Source: Maribacter luteus
GTDB taxonomy: Bacteria > Bacteroidota > Bacteroidia > Flavobacteriales > Flavobacteriaceae
DNA: 64,000 bases
Direction of reading: 5' to 3'
NCBI RefSeq assembly: GCF_009674825.1
Contig: NZ_WKJH01000004.1
Span: forward strand, 62,001 to 126,000
Shown: in pieces, positions 8,197 through 15,254 of the stretch
Numbering within the stretch: the first letter of the stretch is position 1
How the letters are laid out: every line of letters starts with the position of its first letter
Notes under the pieces: model-generated
What the model saw: only the letters and a program-made list of their open reading frames with translations
Told to the model about the DNA's origin: nothing
The model's database searches: none
Made by a program: the position numbers and the translations under genes

Positions 8197-8676
8197 ATGA
8201 CAAAAGTTAAATTAGACGAAATTGACCACCAGATTCTGGACATGCTGATTGATAACACCAGAACCCCTTTCACTGATATAGCCAAAAAACTATTAATCTC
8301 TGCCGGCACAGTTCATGTACGTGTTAAAAAAATGGAAGAAGCAGGAATCATACGTGGTTCTTCTTTGACATTGGATTACGTAAAACTAGGATATGCTTTT
8401 ATAGCTTATGTTGGTGTATTCTTGGAAAAAACCCATCAGACAAAATTTGTTTTGGAGCGCTTAGAACAGATACCGAATGTTACCGTAGCCCATATAACTA
8501 CTGGTAAATTCAACATATTCTGTAAAATCAGGGCGAAAGATACCAATCACGCTAAAAATATTATTTTCAAGATAGATGACATCGATGGCATCAGTAGAAC
8601 CGAGACCATGATTTCACTAGAAGAAAGCATTAACGATAAAAAACGTTTAATGCATATGATTTTTAACGAACTATAA
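8197..8676 (+). CDS. Lrp/AsnC family transcriptional regulator
   Basis: 159-residue feast/famine regulator. Residues about 5-55 are the winged HTH (IDHQILDMLIDNTRTPFTDI then the recognition part SAGTVHVRVKKMEEAGII), and about 70-150 the RAM ligand-binding and oligomerising domain (AYVGVFLEKTHQ, VTVAHITTGKFNIFCKI). Such proteins form octamers and sense amino acids. The gene it controls cannot be proven, but the M14 carboxypeptidase directly upstream and its own promoter are likely. A rho-independent terminator follows it. Confidence 0.93.
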   Translation: MTKVKLDEIDHQILDMLIDNTRTPFTDIAKKLLISAGTVHVRVKKMEEAGIIRGSSLTLDYVKLGYAFIAYVGVFLEKTHQTKFVLERLEQIPNVTVAHITTGKFNIFCKIRAKDTNHAKNIIFKIDDIDGISRTETMISLEESINDKKRLMHMIFNEL

Positions 8677-8698
8677 CAAGATTTTTACTCTACAATAC

Positions 8699-8730
8699 AA
8701 ATCCCAAAAACGAAAGTCTTTGGGATTTTT
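8699..8730 (+). terminator. Rho-independent terminator after the Lrp-family gene
   Basis: The 10-bp stem AAATCCCAAA / TTTGGGATTT with a 10-nt loop is followed by a T-rich run. It lies between the Lrp stop (8676) and the DinB ATG (8743), so the DinB gene probably has its own promoter. Confidence 0.75.
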
Positions 8731-8742
8731 CATTTTCACTTT

Positions 8743-9270
8743 ATGAGAGTCACTGAACTGAAGACTGAAGAATATGGTTCTTTTTACAAAACCTACCTGG
8801 ATGCATTGGGAGATGCTGAATTATTCAACATTCTTACCAACCAACTTTTAAACTTCCCACAATTTCTTGATAGTATCCCCGACGACAAATTGAACTATGC
8901 ATATGCAGAGGGTAAATGGACCGTTAGTGAAGTTTTGGTTCACATCATGGATACGGAAAGGGTTATGCAATATAGGGCGTTGCGATTTATGAGGGGAGAC
9001 CTGACACCCTTGCCAGGATTTGATCAGGATATTTATGTGCCCAATTCCAATTCGGCCCTAAGAACCAAAGAAGATATTATTGAAGAATACAAGATTATAA
9101 GGCAATCAACAATCGCACTCTTTACCAATATGGATAAAAAAGCGCTTGGAAATGTTGGAACGGCAAGTAACAACCCTATGAGCGTAGCGGCATTGGGTTT
9201 TATTATTTGCGGTCACCAAAAGCACCATAGAAATATAATCAGGGATAGATATTTAAACGGGAAAACTTAG
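8743..9270 (+). CDS. DinB/YfiT-like putative metal-dependent enzyme
   Basis: 175-residue four-helix-bundle protein of the DinB superfamily. The three metal-ligand histidines are visible: His67 in VLVHIMDTE, and His158 and His162 in GHQKHHRN. The segment YAEGKWTVSEVLVHIMD is the typical signature of this group. Relatives include thiol-S-transferases using bacillithiol or mycothiol and DNA-damage-induced proteins, but most are unassigned and nothing here indicates a substrate. It is convergent with, and overlaps by 4 bp, the small ORF at 9267. A second DinB-fold protein sits in the his operon; the two are not close copies. Confidence 0.85.
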   Translation: MRVTELKTEEYGSFYKTYLDALGDAELFNILTNQLLNFPQFLDSIPDDKLNYAYAEGKWTVSEVLVHIMDTERVMQYRALRFMRGDLTPLPGFDQDIYVPNSNSALRTKEDIIEEYKIIRQSTIALFTNMDKKALGNVGTASNNPMSVAALGFIICGHQKHHRNIIRDRYLNGKT

Positions 9271-9590
9271 ACCCCGTCGCTGAGTTCTTCCTCTGATTGC
9301 ATTCCCATTTCATTGGCAGATACTTCTTCTTCGAAAATAGGTTCTTCCCTAGTCTCAAGGCCTTTTTCAATATTTTCTTCAAAGTTAGAAATGAAATTCG
9401 AAAGACTTTTACTGATTTTCACTAAGTAGATGGTATCATCGGTTCTTAATTCGACCGTTTCAATGATTTCACCTCGGACATTCTTGAAAGTAATAATGTC
9501 TTCATCGCCATATCCATCGGAATAGGTTTCTATGAGTTTTGCCACTAAATTGTGATCTAACTTTTTGTAATCGACAAGTTTACGGATCAT
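9267..9590 (-). CDS. Conserved-looking small acidic protein, function unknown
   Basis: 107-residue cytosolic protein without membrane segment. It starts MIRKLVDYKKLDHNLVAKLI and has a beta-rich middle (IITFKNVRGEIIETVELRTDDTIYLVKISKSL). It ends in a strongly acidic tail (EEPIFEEEVSANEMGM and onward). I do not recognise a domain. Coding reality is supported by codon use like its neighbours and by a gap-free position between the DinB and aroB genes. The 3' ends of this gene and the DinB gene overlap by 4 bp. Confidence 0.75.
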   Translation of the reverse strand: MIRKLVDYKKLDHNLVAKLIETYSDGYGDEDIITFKNVRGEIIETVELRTDDTIYLVKISKSLSNFISNFEENIEKGLETREEPIFEEEVSANEMGMQSEEELSDGV

Positions 9591-9697
9591 GATAGCTTGG
9601 TTTATTGGTTGTAATTCATTTATACATCCAAACTAACCAATAATACAACGTAAAATATCAAAGAGTTGTAAATCAATGATTTTAGTATACGAAGCGT

Positions 9698-10759
9698 TTA
9701 ATCTTTGTAGTAAGCAAAAGCCGCCGTATATAAATCATTGGGGATTTTGACATCTATAACGGGTTCGCCGATCGTTTTCAATAAGACAAAATTGATATTA
9801 CCATGTGAATTTTTCTTATCAAACTTCAACATCGATAAAATAGTCTTTATGTCTTCGTCCGTAAAGGCTACTTTTGGATATCGGCTCAAAAAAGTGGATT
9901 TAATATCTTCCAGTTCACTTAAGGACAACCCTGTCAGTTGATGGGAAAGATACCCTTCCAGAACCATCCCAATAGCTATCGCCTCACCATGCAACAAGGT
10001 TTCTTTTTCATTGTTTTCAAGAAAATAAGACTCCACAGCATGCCCCAAAGTATGTCCAAAATTCAATATTTTTCTTAAATGTTGTTCCGTTGGGTCCTGA
10101 AGAACAACTTCATTCTTTATCGATACCGATGTTAAAATATGATCATCGATATCTTCGAAAGAATCCATCGCCTTTAATTCTTTCCAATAAGATGCATCTT
10201 TTATAAGTCCGTGTTTCAACATTTCGGCGAAACCACTGTGCATTTGGCGATCCTCAAGTGTGTTTAAAAACATACTGGCTACCAAAACCATTTTAGGTTG
10301 ATTGATTACGCCGATCTGGTTTTTCAATGACCCAAGGTCAACGCCAGTCTTACCACCAACCGATGCATCTACCATTGACAACAAGGTTGTGGGGATATTT
10401 ATGAAATCGATGCCCCGTTTATAGGTAGAAGCGACAAACCCTCCTAAATCGGTCACAACGCCACCACCTAAATTGATCATGAGGCTTTTACGGTCAGCAT
10501 CCATTTCCGATAAGGCCAACCATACCTTGTTACATGCCTCGATATTCTTATTTTCCTCCCCAGCTTGTATAGTAATCAATTCGAATGATAAAGCATCCGC
10601 CATTAATTCTTCAAATACCGGTAAACAGTGCACTTTGGTGTTTTCATCCACTAAAACGAATACCTTGGAATAAGAATTCAATGTCAGGTATTTTTTTAAT
10701 TCGAAAAACGCTTTATCATTAAAATGAACAGCGTAAGAAGTTGTCGTTATCGATTCCAT
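9698..10759 (-). CDS. aroB: 3-dehydroquinate synthase
   Basis: Second enzyme of the shikimate pathway; converts DAHP to 3-dehydroquinate using NAD and a divalent metal. The 353-residue protein shows the NAD-binding glycine-rich block GGGVVTDLGGFVASTYKRG, the phosphate-binding lysine region SVGGKTGVDLGSLKNQIG, and metal-ligand motifs FAEMLKHGLI, LNFGHTLGHAVE and LLHGEAIAIGM. It is slightly shorter than E. coli AroB (362), as is common in this phylum. It is divergently transcribed from the proline dehydrogenase gene. No other shikimate genes are next to it, so it is not part of an aro operon here. Confidence 0.95.
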   Translation of the reverse strand: MESITTTSYAVHFNDKAFFELKKYLTLNSYSKVFVLVDENTKVHCLPVFEELMADALSFELITIQAGEENKNIEACNKVWLALSEMDADRKSLMINLGGGVVTDLGGFVASTYKRGIDFINIPTTLLSMVDASVGGKTGVDLGSLKNQIGVINQPKMVLVASMFLNTLEDRQMHSGFAEMLKHGLIKDASYWKELKAMDSFEDIDDHILTSVSIKNEVVLQDPTEQHLRKILNFGHTLGHAVESYFLENNEKETLLHGEAIAIGMVLEGYLSHQLTGLSLSELEDIKSTFLSRYPKVAFTDEDIKTILSMLKFDKKNSHGNINFVLLKTIGEPVIDVKIPNDLYTAAFAYYKD

Positions 10760-10824
10760 GTTTTATTATATCTAAAGCACAAAATAAACGTTATTTTTAA
10801 TCATTAGAATATAAAATCTGTGAT

Positions 10825-10832
10825 TATATTTG
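10825..10832 (+). promoter_or_regulatory. Putative -7 promoter box (TATATTTG) of the proline dehydrogenase gene
   Basis: TATATTTG matches TAnnTTTG exactly and lies 22 bp before the ATG at 10855. A good -33 TTG is not seen upstream. Confidence 0.5.
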
Positions 10833-10854
10833 ATATGTTAAATTATGTCATAAA

Positions 10855-12021
10855 ATGAAGCGAATTTTTGAGGATACCACAACGGCATTTGCTTTGAAAT
10901 CAGATTCCGAATTAGAGAGAGCCTACTTTCTGTTTAAAATGATAGCCAATGAACCACTCGTTCGCATTGGTACGGCAATGACCAATTTTGCCCTAAAAGC
11001 ACATCTCCCCGTTGACGGATTGATACGTGCCACGGTTTTTGATCATTTTTGCGGAGGTGTTAGTGAAAAAGACTGTATGCCGGTCGTGGACAAAATGTAT
11101 GAAAAAGGGGTTTCTTCCGTACTTGATTATTCCGTAGAAGGCCAAGATGACGAAGACCCATTAGATCACGCACTTGCCAAAATATTGGAAATCCTGGATT
11201 TCGTGAAACTGAAAGATGGAATACCTTTTGCTGTTTTTAAGCCGACAGGATATGGTCGATTGGCTTTGTTCACTAAGGTTACAGAAGGTCAGCCGTTATC
11301 GGACAAAGAGCAGGAAGAGTGGAAGAGGGTAGTGAATAGATTTGACATAACCTGTAAAAAAGCACATGACCTAGGGGTTTCGTTATTGATCGATGCCGAG
11401 GAAAGTTGGATGCAAAGCGCTGCTGACGAATTGGTTGAGGATATGATGCGCAAATACAATAAAGAGAAAACCATTGTATTCAACACTTTACAGATGTACC
11501 GATGGGACCGAATGGAATATCTTGAAAATTTATATGCCCAAGCACAGAAAGAAGGCTATAAAATCGGGGTAAAAACCGTTAGAGGGGCTTATATGGAAAA
11601 AGAAAATGAACGAGCTGAAGAAAAGGGGTATAAAACGCCTATTTGTGCCACCAAAAAAGAAACGGATGAGAATTATGATACTTGCACCAAGTATATTTTG
11701 GATCGAATAGATACCATTTCCTTGTTTGCAGGCACCCATAATGAAGAAAGCAGTTATTATTTAATGGATTTAATGGCAGAAAAGGGATTGAAACCTAATG
11801 ATGAGCGCATATGGTTTGGGCAATTATACGGCATGAGCGACCATATTTCGTTTAATCTGGCCGCACATGGTTACAATGTGGCCAAATATCTTCCGTTTGG
11901 ACCTGTACGTGATGTTATGCCATATTTGATTCGTAGGGCTGAAGAGAATACTTCGGTGGCCGGGCAAACCAGCCGTGAACTAAACTTGTTGAAACAAGAA
12001 AGAAAACGCAGAAAAATATGA
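10855..12021 (+). CDS. Proline dehydrogenase (FAD-dependent, monofunctional)
   Basis: First step of proline catabolism: oxidation of L-proline to pyrroline-5-carboxylate with FAD, electrons passing to the membrane quinone pool. The protein has 388 residues and only the PutA/PRODH barrel, without the P5C dehydrogenase domain of proteobacterial PutA. Motifs along the barrel are SLLIDAEESWMQ, VKTVRGAYMEKE, FAGTHNEES, FGQLYGMSDHIS and the terminal substrate-binding YLIRRAEENTS. The size is intermediate between bacterial short PRODH (about 300) and eukaryotic enzymes, typical for flavobacteria. The P5C dehydrogenase gene is not in this window. Confidence 0.92.
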   Translation: MKRIFEDTTTAFALKSDSELERAYFLFKMIANEPLVRIGTAMTNFALKAHLPVDGLIRATVFDHFCGGVSEKDCMPVVDKMYEKGVSSVLDYSVEGQDDEDPLDHALAKILEILDFVKLKDGIPFAVFKPTGYGRLALFTKVTEGQPLSDKEQEEWKRVVNRFDITCKKAHDLGVSLLIDAEESWMQSAADELVEDMMRKYNKEKTIVFNTLQMYRWDRMEYLENLYAQAQKEGYKIGVKTVRGAYMEKENERAEEKGYKTPICATKKETDENYDTCTKYILDRIDTISLFAGTHNEESSYYLMDLMAEKGLKPNDERIWFGQLYGMSDHISFNLAAHGYNVAKYLPFGPVRDVMPYLIRRAEENTSVAGQTSRELNLLKQERKRRKI

Positions 12022-12033
12022 TTTCTGGTTTGT

Positions 12034-12414
12034 TTAAAACCTTATGTTTTGAACAACCGCACTGTCCGGGCAATTTTGAACGGTCATTTTGGCAAGTACA
12101 TCATTAACCTCTGACTCGATCAAATAGGTTTTACAAGGCGTTGACTTGGTATCACTATTTTTAAAATCGACCTCGCCATCATTCAGGAATCCCATTATCG
12201 TAAGGGAATCGAGTTGTTTGTCCCGAATCATTTGGTCTATTTCGTTAGAATAGGATATTTTTTTAGATCGAATATCCTTCAGGGTTCGGCAATTTGGGAA
12301 ATAACAAAACTCAACACCGGTTTCCTCTGATTTGTTCTTAAGAAAAATAGTTAGAAAAACAAGCCCGATAGAAAGCCCGAAAAGATAAAATCCCAAACGT
12401 TTTAAAAATGCCAT
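12034..12414 (-). CDS. Membrane-anchored small protein (possibly DUF4258), function unknown
   Basis: 126 residues with one N-terminal membrane helix (about 6-24, GFYLFGLSIGLVFLTIFL) followed by a soluble domain. Two cysteines lie in CYFPNCRTLKDI and two more in the C-terminal half (STPCKTYLIES, TVQNCPDS). Flavobacteria often carry a similar single-span protein beside the alanine dehydrogenase gene; I recall it being placed in DUF4258 but cannot confirm this. It lies 80 bp downstream of ald on the same strand and may be cotranscribed. It converges on proline dehydrogenase. Confidence 0.72.
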   Translation of the reverse strand: MAFLKRLGFYLFGLSIGLVFLTIFLKNKSEETGVEFCYFPNCRTLKDIRSKKISYSNEIDQMIRDKQLDSLTIMGFLNDGEVDFKNSDTKSTPCKTYLIESEVNDVLAKMTVQNCPDSAVVQNIRF

Positions 12415-12494
12415 GTGAATTTAAAATGGTTTTTAATAAGCGCGCAAGATAGGGTTTTGTTTACAAAAGTCTAGTTTTAAAGGAGAGGTCTTCC

Positions 12495-13694
12495 CTAAAA
12501 AATCAAGAAATTAATATCGCTGTATTGCAGGTCGAACCATTCTCCTACAGCCTTACTGGTAAGTATCCCATGGTAAATATAGAGTCCGTTCCTCAAACCT
12601 TTGTCAAATCGAAGGGAGTTTTCCAATCCACCATCTTCACCCAATTTTAAAAGGTAGGGTGTAAAAATATTGCTTATTGATATGGATGCCGTTTTTGGAT
12701 AACGAGACGGAATATTGGGGACACCATAATGTATTACCCCGTACTTTTCTACAATAGGCTTAATGTGATCGGTAACTTCACTCGATTCGAAACAGCCCCC
12801 CATGTCTATACTAACATCTATGATAACCGCTCCTTTTTTCATATGTTCTACCATGGTGTTCGTTACCACGATCGGGGCCCTTTCTTTGCCTCTTACAGCT
12901 CCTATGGCAACATCACACCTTTTCAATGATTTCAATAGGTTTTTAGGTTGAATGGTAGAGGTGTAAACCGTCTGTCGAAGATTGGTCTGTATATTCCGAA
13001 GCTTCGTGATTGAATTATCGAATACCTTCACATTAGCCCCTAGACCGATTGCCGAACGGGCAGCAAATTCACCTACCGTACCAGCGCCGATAATAACTAC
13101 TTCGACAGGAGGCACACCACTGATATTCCCGAACATTAATCCGTTACCCTTATTGGTTGCCGCCATTAACTCAGAGGCAATCAGAACAGAAGAAATCCCC
13201 GCAATCTCACTCAAGGAACGCACAGCGGGATACTTCCCGTCCTCATCCCTGATAAACTCAAAAGCTATAGCGGTTAGGCGCTTTTTCGCCATTTGTTCAA
13301 AATACGCTTTTTGTTGTGTTTTTATCTGAAGTGCTGAAATAACGGTTGTTTGCGGATTCAACATTTCAATCTCAGAAAGGGTAGGGGGCTCAACCTTTAG
13401 AATAATAGGGCATCCAAAAACTTTTTTTACGTCATTGGTTACCTCTGCTCCAGCATTTGTATATTCTATATCTGAGTAATCGGCTCCTTCTCCGGCTCCT
13501 GCCTCGATCAATACTCGATGGCCGTGTGCCGTAATGGCATTGACCGCATCTGGGGTTAAACAGATACGTTTTTCCTGGTATTGATTTTCTTTGGGAAGAC
13601 CTATAAAAAGTTCCCCCTTTTGTTTAAGGACTTCTAAGGTCTCTTCTTGGGGCAACAATTGTTGTTTGCTAAACGGTGAGGTGGGTTGCTTCAT
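12495..13694 (-). CDS. ald: Alanine dehydrogenase
   Basis: Probably catalyses NAD-dependent oxidative deamination of L-alanine to pyruvate, or the reverse in ammonia assimilation. The 399-residue protein has the N-terminal catalytic domain common to Ald and transhydrogenase PntA (GLPKENQYQEKRICLTPDAV, then GHRVLIEAGAGEGADYSD) and a Rossmann NAD domain (EVVIIGAGTVGEFAARSAIG). The signature DVSIDMGGCFESSE and the absence of membrane segments favour alanine dehydrogenase over a transhydrogenase alpha subunit. It carries about 25 extra N-terminal residues relative to Bacillus Ald. Confidence 0.9.
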   Translation of the reverse strand: MKQPTSPFSKQQLLPQEETLEVLKQKGELFIGLPKENQYQEKRICLTPDAVNAITAHGHRVLIEAGAGEGADYSDIEYTNAGAEVTNDVKKVFGCPIILKVEPPTLSEIEMLNPQTTVISALQIKTQQKAYFEQMAKKRLTAIAFEFIRDEDGKYPAVRSLSEIAGISSVLIASELMAATNKGNGLMFGNISGVPPVEVVIIGAGTVGEFAARSAIGLGANVKVFDNSITKLRNIQTNLRQTVYTSTIQPKNLLKSLKRCDVAIGAVRGKERAPIVVTNTMVEHMKKGAVIIDVSIDMGGCFESSEVTDHIKPIVEKYGVIHYGVPNIPSRYPKTASISISNIFTPYLLKLGEDGGLENSLRFDKGLRNGLYIYHGILTSKAVGEWFDLQYSDINFLIF

Positions 13695-13805
13695 AAAATA
13701 TACTTCTTATCGCAAAAAAATGACGATAAAAGTAAATTTACAACTTTAAATTGAAAATAATAATGAATTGGGATTGTTCAAAGTGGGATTATGGGAATCT
13801 TGTTC

Positions 13806-14396
13806 TTATGCCCGACTTGTATCAACATTTTTCAACTCCCTCTGATTTTCCGAACTAATTGATTTTTTGGAATTCTTTAGATCTTCTTTTTCTTTCATTG
13901 CTTGTTGTTTATCTTTCAGACCTTTCAATTCGGCTTCCATAGCTTCCAAATCAATTCCATGTACATATTTATCATATAGCTTGATCCTGATAAAATATAC
14001 GATGGGTATAATGACCATTAAAATCGGCAACAACCACCAGATATTTTCCGTATCTACATAATCATCAGAATCGAATACCACCTCAAAAACTTGAAATGCG
14101 TACATGGCTATTGGTATTAAAATAATGTGATACCACCAATTCTTTGCGGTCATAAACCAGAAAACCATTAAATAAAGGGGGATGATCTTGCTCATTAAGA
14201 ACCAAAAATAGGTGGCAACATCTGAAAATCCATGATTGTCAATTACAAAACCAAATATTGAGATTGTTTCTTCAGGTTCCTTTGGCATAAAATCATAAAT
14301 TTTATACAAAAAAGGGGAAATTGCAATAAAAAACACGAACACGGACTCAATGATAATCTTCCGTTTCACCCTTAATCTAGCCTTCGAATCGTTCAT
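13806..14396 (-). CDS. Predicted four-helix membrane protein with cytosolic coiled coil, function unknown
   Basis: 196 residues. Hydrophobic helices lie at about 12-31, 55-80, 88-106 and 123-142 and are rich in Trp/Phe/Tyr. They are followed by a charged coiled coil (about 150-180, DLEAMEAELKGLKDKQQAMK) and a Ser/Glu-rich tail. I do not recognise a family with a known role. The aromatic motif KNWWYHIILIPIAMYAFQVFE is probably the most diagnostic part. It starts just downstream of the small peptide gene's terminator and precedes ald on the same strand, so it probably forms its own transcript. Confidence 0.72.
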   Translation of the reverse strand: MNDSKARLRVKRKIIIESVFVFFIAISPFLYKIYDFMPKEPEETISIFGFVIDNHGFSDVATYFWFLMSKIIPLYLMVFWFMTAKNWWYHIILIPIAMYAFQVFEVVFDSDDYVDTENIWWLLPILMVIIPIVYFIRIKLYDKYVHGIDLEAMEAELKGLKDKQQAMKEKEDLKNSKKSISSENQRELKNVDTSRA

Positions 14397-14446
14397 CTCC
14401 TTATTAAATTATATAAGGCGCTAACGTAAGAATTCTGTAAATAGTA

Positions 14447-14474
14447 TAAAAAAAGGGACAACTTACATTGTCCC
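14447..14474 (-). terminator. Rho-independent terminator of the small secreted peptide gene
   Basis: The perfect 7-bp stem GGGACAA / TTGTCCC with a 6-nt loop (14455-14474) is followed, in minus-strand direction, by eight T (14447-14454). It starts 25 bp after the peptide's stop codon, which supports a dedicated short transcript. Confidence 0.85.
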
Positions 14475-14498
14475 TCGATAAACGGTCAATATAACCGA

Positions 14499-14639
14499 TT
14501 AAATTCTTCTATCAAGTTTATCTTTATGAATTCCTTGCTCAATTGATTGTCCTTCATCAGCACTAGAGCCGGTGTCATAAGTAACTGCTGCTAATGCAAC
14601 AAAAGCCAAAATTCCAAAAATTAGATTTTTCATTTTCAT
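14499..14639 (-). CDS. Small predicted secreted peptide (46 residues), function unknown
   Basis: A short reading frame below usual size cut-offs. It begins MKMKNLIFGILAFVALAAVT (a second ATG at 14633 would give 44 residues). This is a basic start plus hydrophobic core ending in small residues, i.e. a signal peptide. The remaining part is polar: YDTGSSADEGQSIEQG then IHKDKLDRRI to the stop. The predicted mature peptide is only about 26-28 residues. It has its own perfect terminator 25 bp downstream and a promoter region with three repeated operator-like elements, so it is very probably expressed. No Cys, no lipobox and no double-glycine leader are present. Candidate roles (signal, inhibitor, envelope stress peptide) are speculation. 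Confidence 0.72.
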   Translation of the reverse strand: MKMKNLIFGILAFVALAAVTYDTGSSADEGQSIEQGIHKDKLDRRI

Positions 14640-14679
14640 TTTAGAGGGTTTTTTAGGTAATTATTCTCGTTTGATGTCT

Positions 14680-14687
14680 CGAATGTA
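14680..14687 (-). promoter_or_regulatory. Putative -7 box (TACATTCG) of the small peptide gene
   Basis: On the minus strand TACATTCG has one mismatch to TAnnTTTG and lies 41 bp before the ATG at 14639. No -33 TTG is present at the correct spacing. The nearest operator-like repeat is centred about 44 bp upstream of the inferred transcription start, a position typical of activator sites. Confidence 0.4.
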
Positions 14688-14712
14688 GGAAAAAAAAACC
14701 AAACATGAAGTA

Positions 14713-14784
14713 TTTCGTCGAAAAAAACTTACATTTCAACTTAAAAAATGTACTTTTTGTCGAATAACCCGCGTTTCATCGAAT
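14713..14784 (-). promoter_or_regulatory. Three operator-like TTCGAYRAAA repeats upstream of the small peptide gene
   Basis: On the plus strand the copies are TTTCGTCGAAA (14713-14723), TTTTGTCGAAT (14755-14765) and TTTCATCGAAT (14774-14784). The first is a perfect palindrome around the central T. Copy starts are 42 and 19 bp apart, close to whole helical turns. They fill the 190-bp gap between tsaE and the peptide gene, and the copy nearest the gene sits where an activator would contact RNA polymerase. The binding protein is unknown. Confidence 0.5.
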
Positions 14785-14828
14785 AATTATACTAAAAATT
14801 GGCGGGTTCCGTTGCATCGTCCCCCATC

Positions 14829-15242
14829 CTAACCAGGTAAAACCAAGGCTCTGGTCATTTTATCAACTATACTAATAGTGATTTCTGTTGTATCCTCCGG
14901 TAAGATATTCGATACTTTTTCTGCCCATTCCATAAAAATCCAAGCATCGGAATTAAAATAATCCTCAATACCCAAATCGTAGGCCTCATTTTCATCGTTT
15001 AATCGATAAAAATCAAAATGATAAGCCAAAATATGCTCGTTTTCATCTTGATATTCATTAACAATACCAAAAGTAGGACTACTTGCATCACCCACAACTC
15101 CCAATTCCTTAACGATAGCCTTTATAAGGGTCGTTTTACCAGCACCCATTGGACCATGAAAACATACGATTTTGGAAGGAAAGGCAGCAATCAATTTTTT
15201 GGCAACATCAATTATTTGGTCCTCGGTATAGGTTATTTTCAT
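14829..15242 (-). CDS. tsaE: tRNA threonylcarbamoyladenosine biosynthesis ATPase TsaE
   Basis: P-loop ATPase that works with TsaB and TsaD to install the t6A37 modification on ANN-decoding tRNAs. The 137-residue protein is of normal length. The Walker A motif is GPMGAGKTT (about residues 30-38), the Ser/Thr sensor region is GDASSPTFGIVNEY, and the conserved WAEKV motif is in MEWAEKVSNILPED. It lies 12 bp downstream of porX on the same strand, an arrangement I believe is widespread in Bacteroidota, and is probably translated from the porX transcript. Confidence 0.95.
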   Translation of the reverse strand: MKITYTEDQIIDVAKKLIAAFPSKIVCFHGPMGAGKTTLIKAIVKELGVVGDASSPTFGIVNEYQDENEHILAYHFDFYRLNDENEAYDLGIEDYFNSDAWIFMEWAEKVSNILPEDTTEITISIVDKMTRALVLPG

Positions 15243-15254
15243 CTTTTAAAAGAC

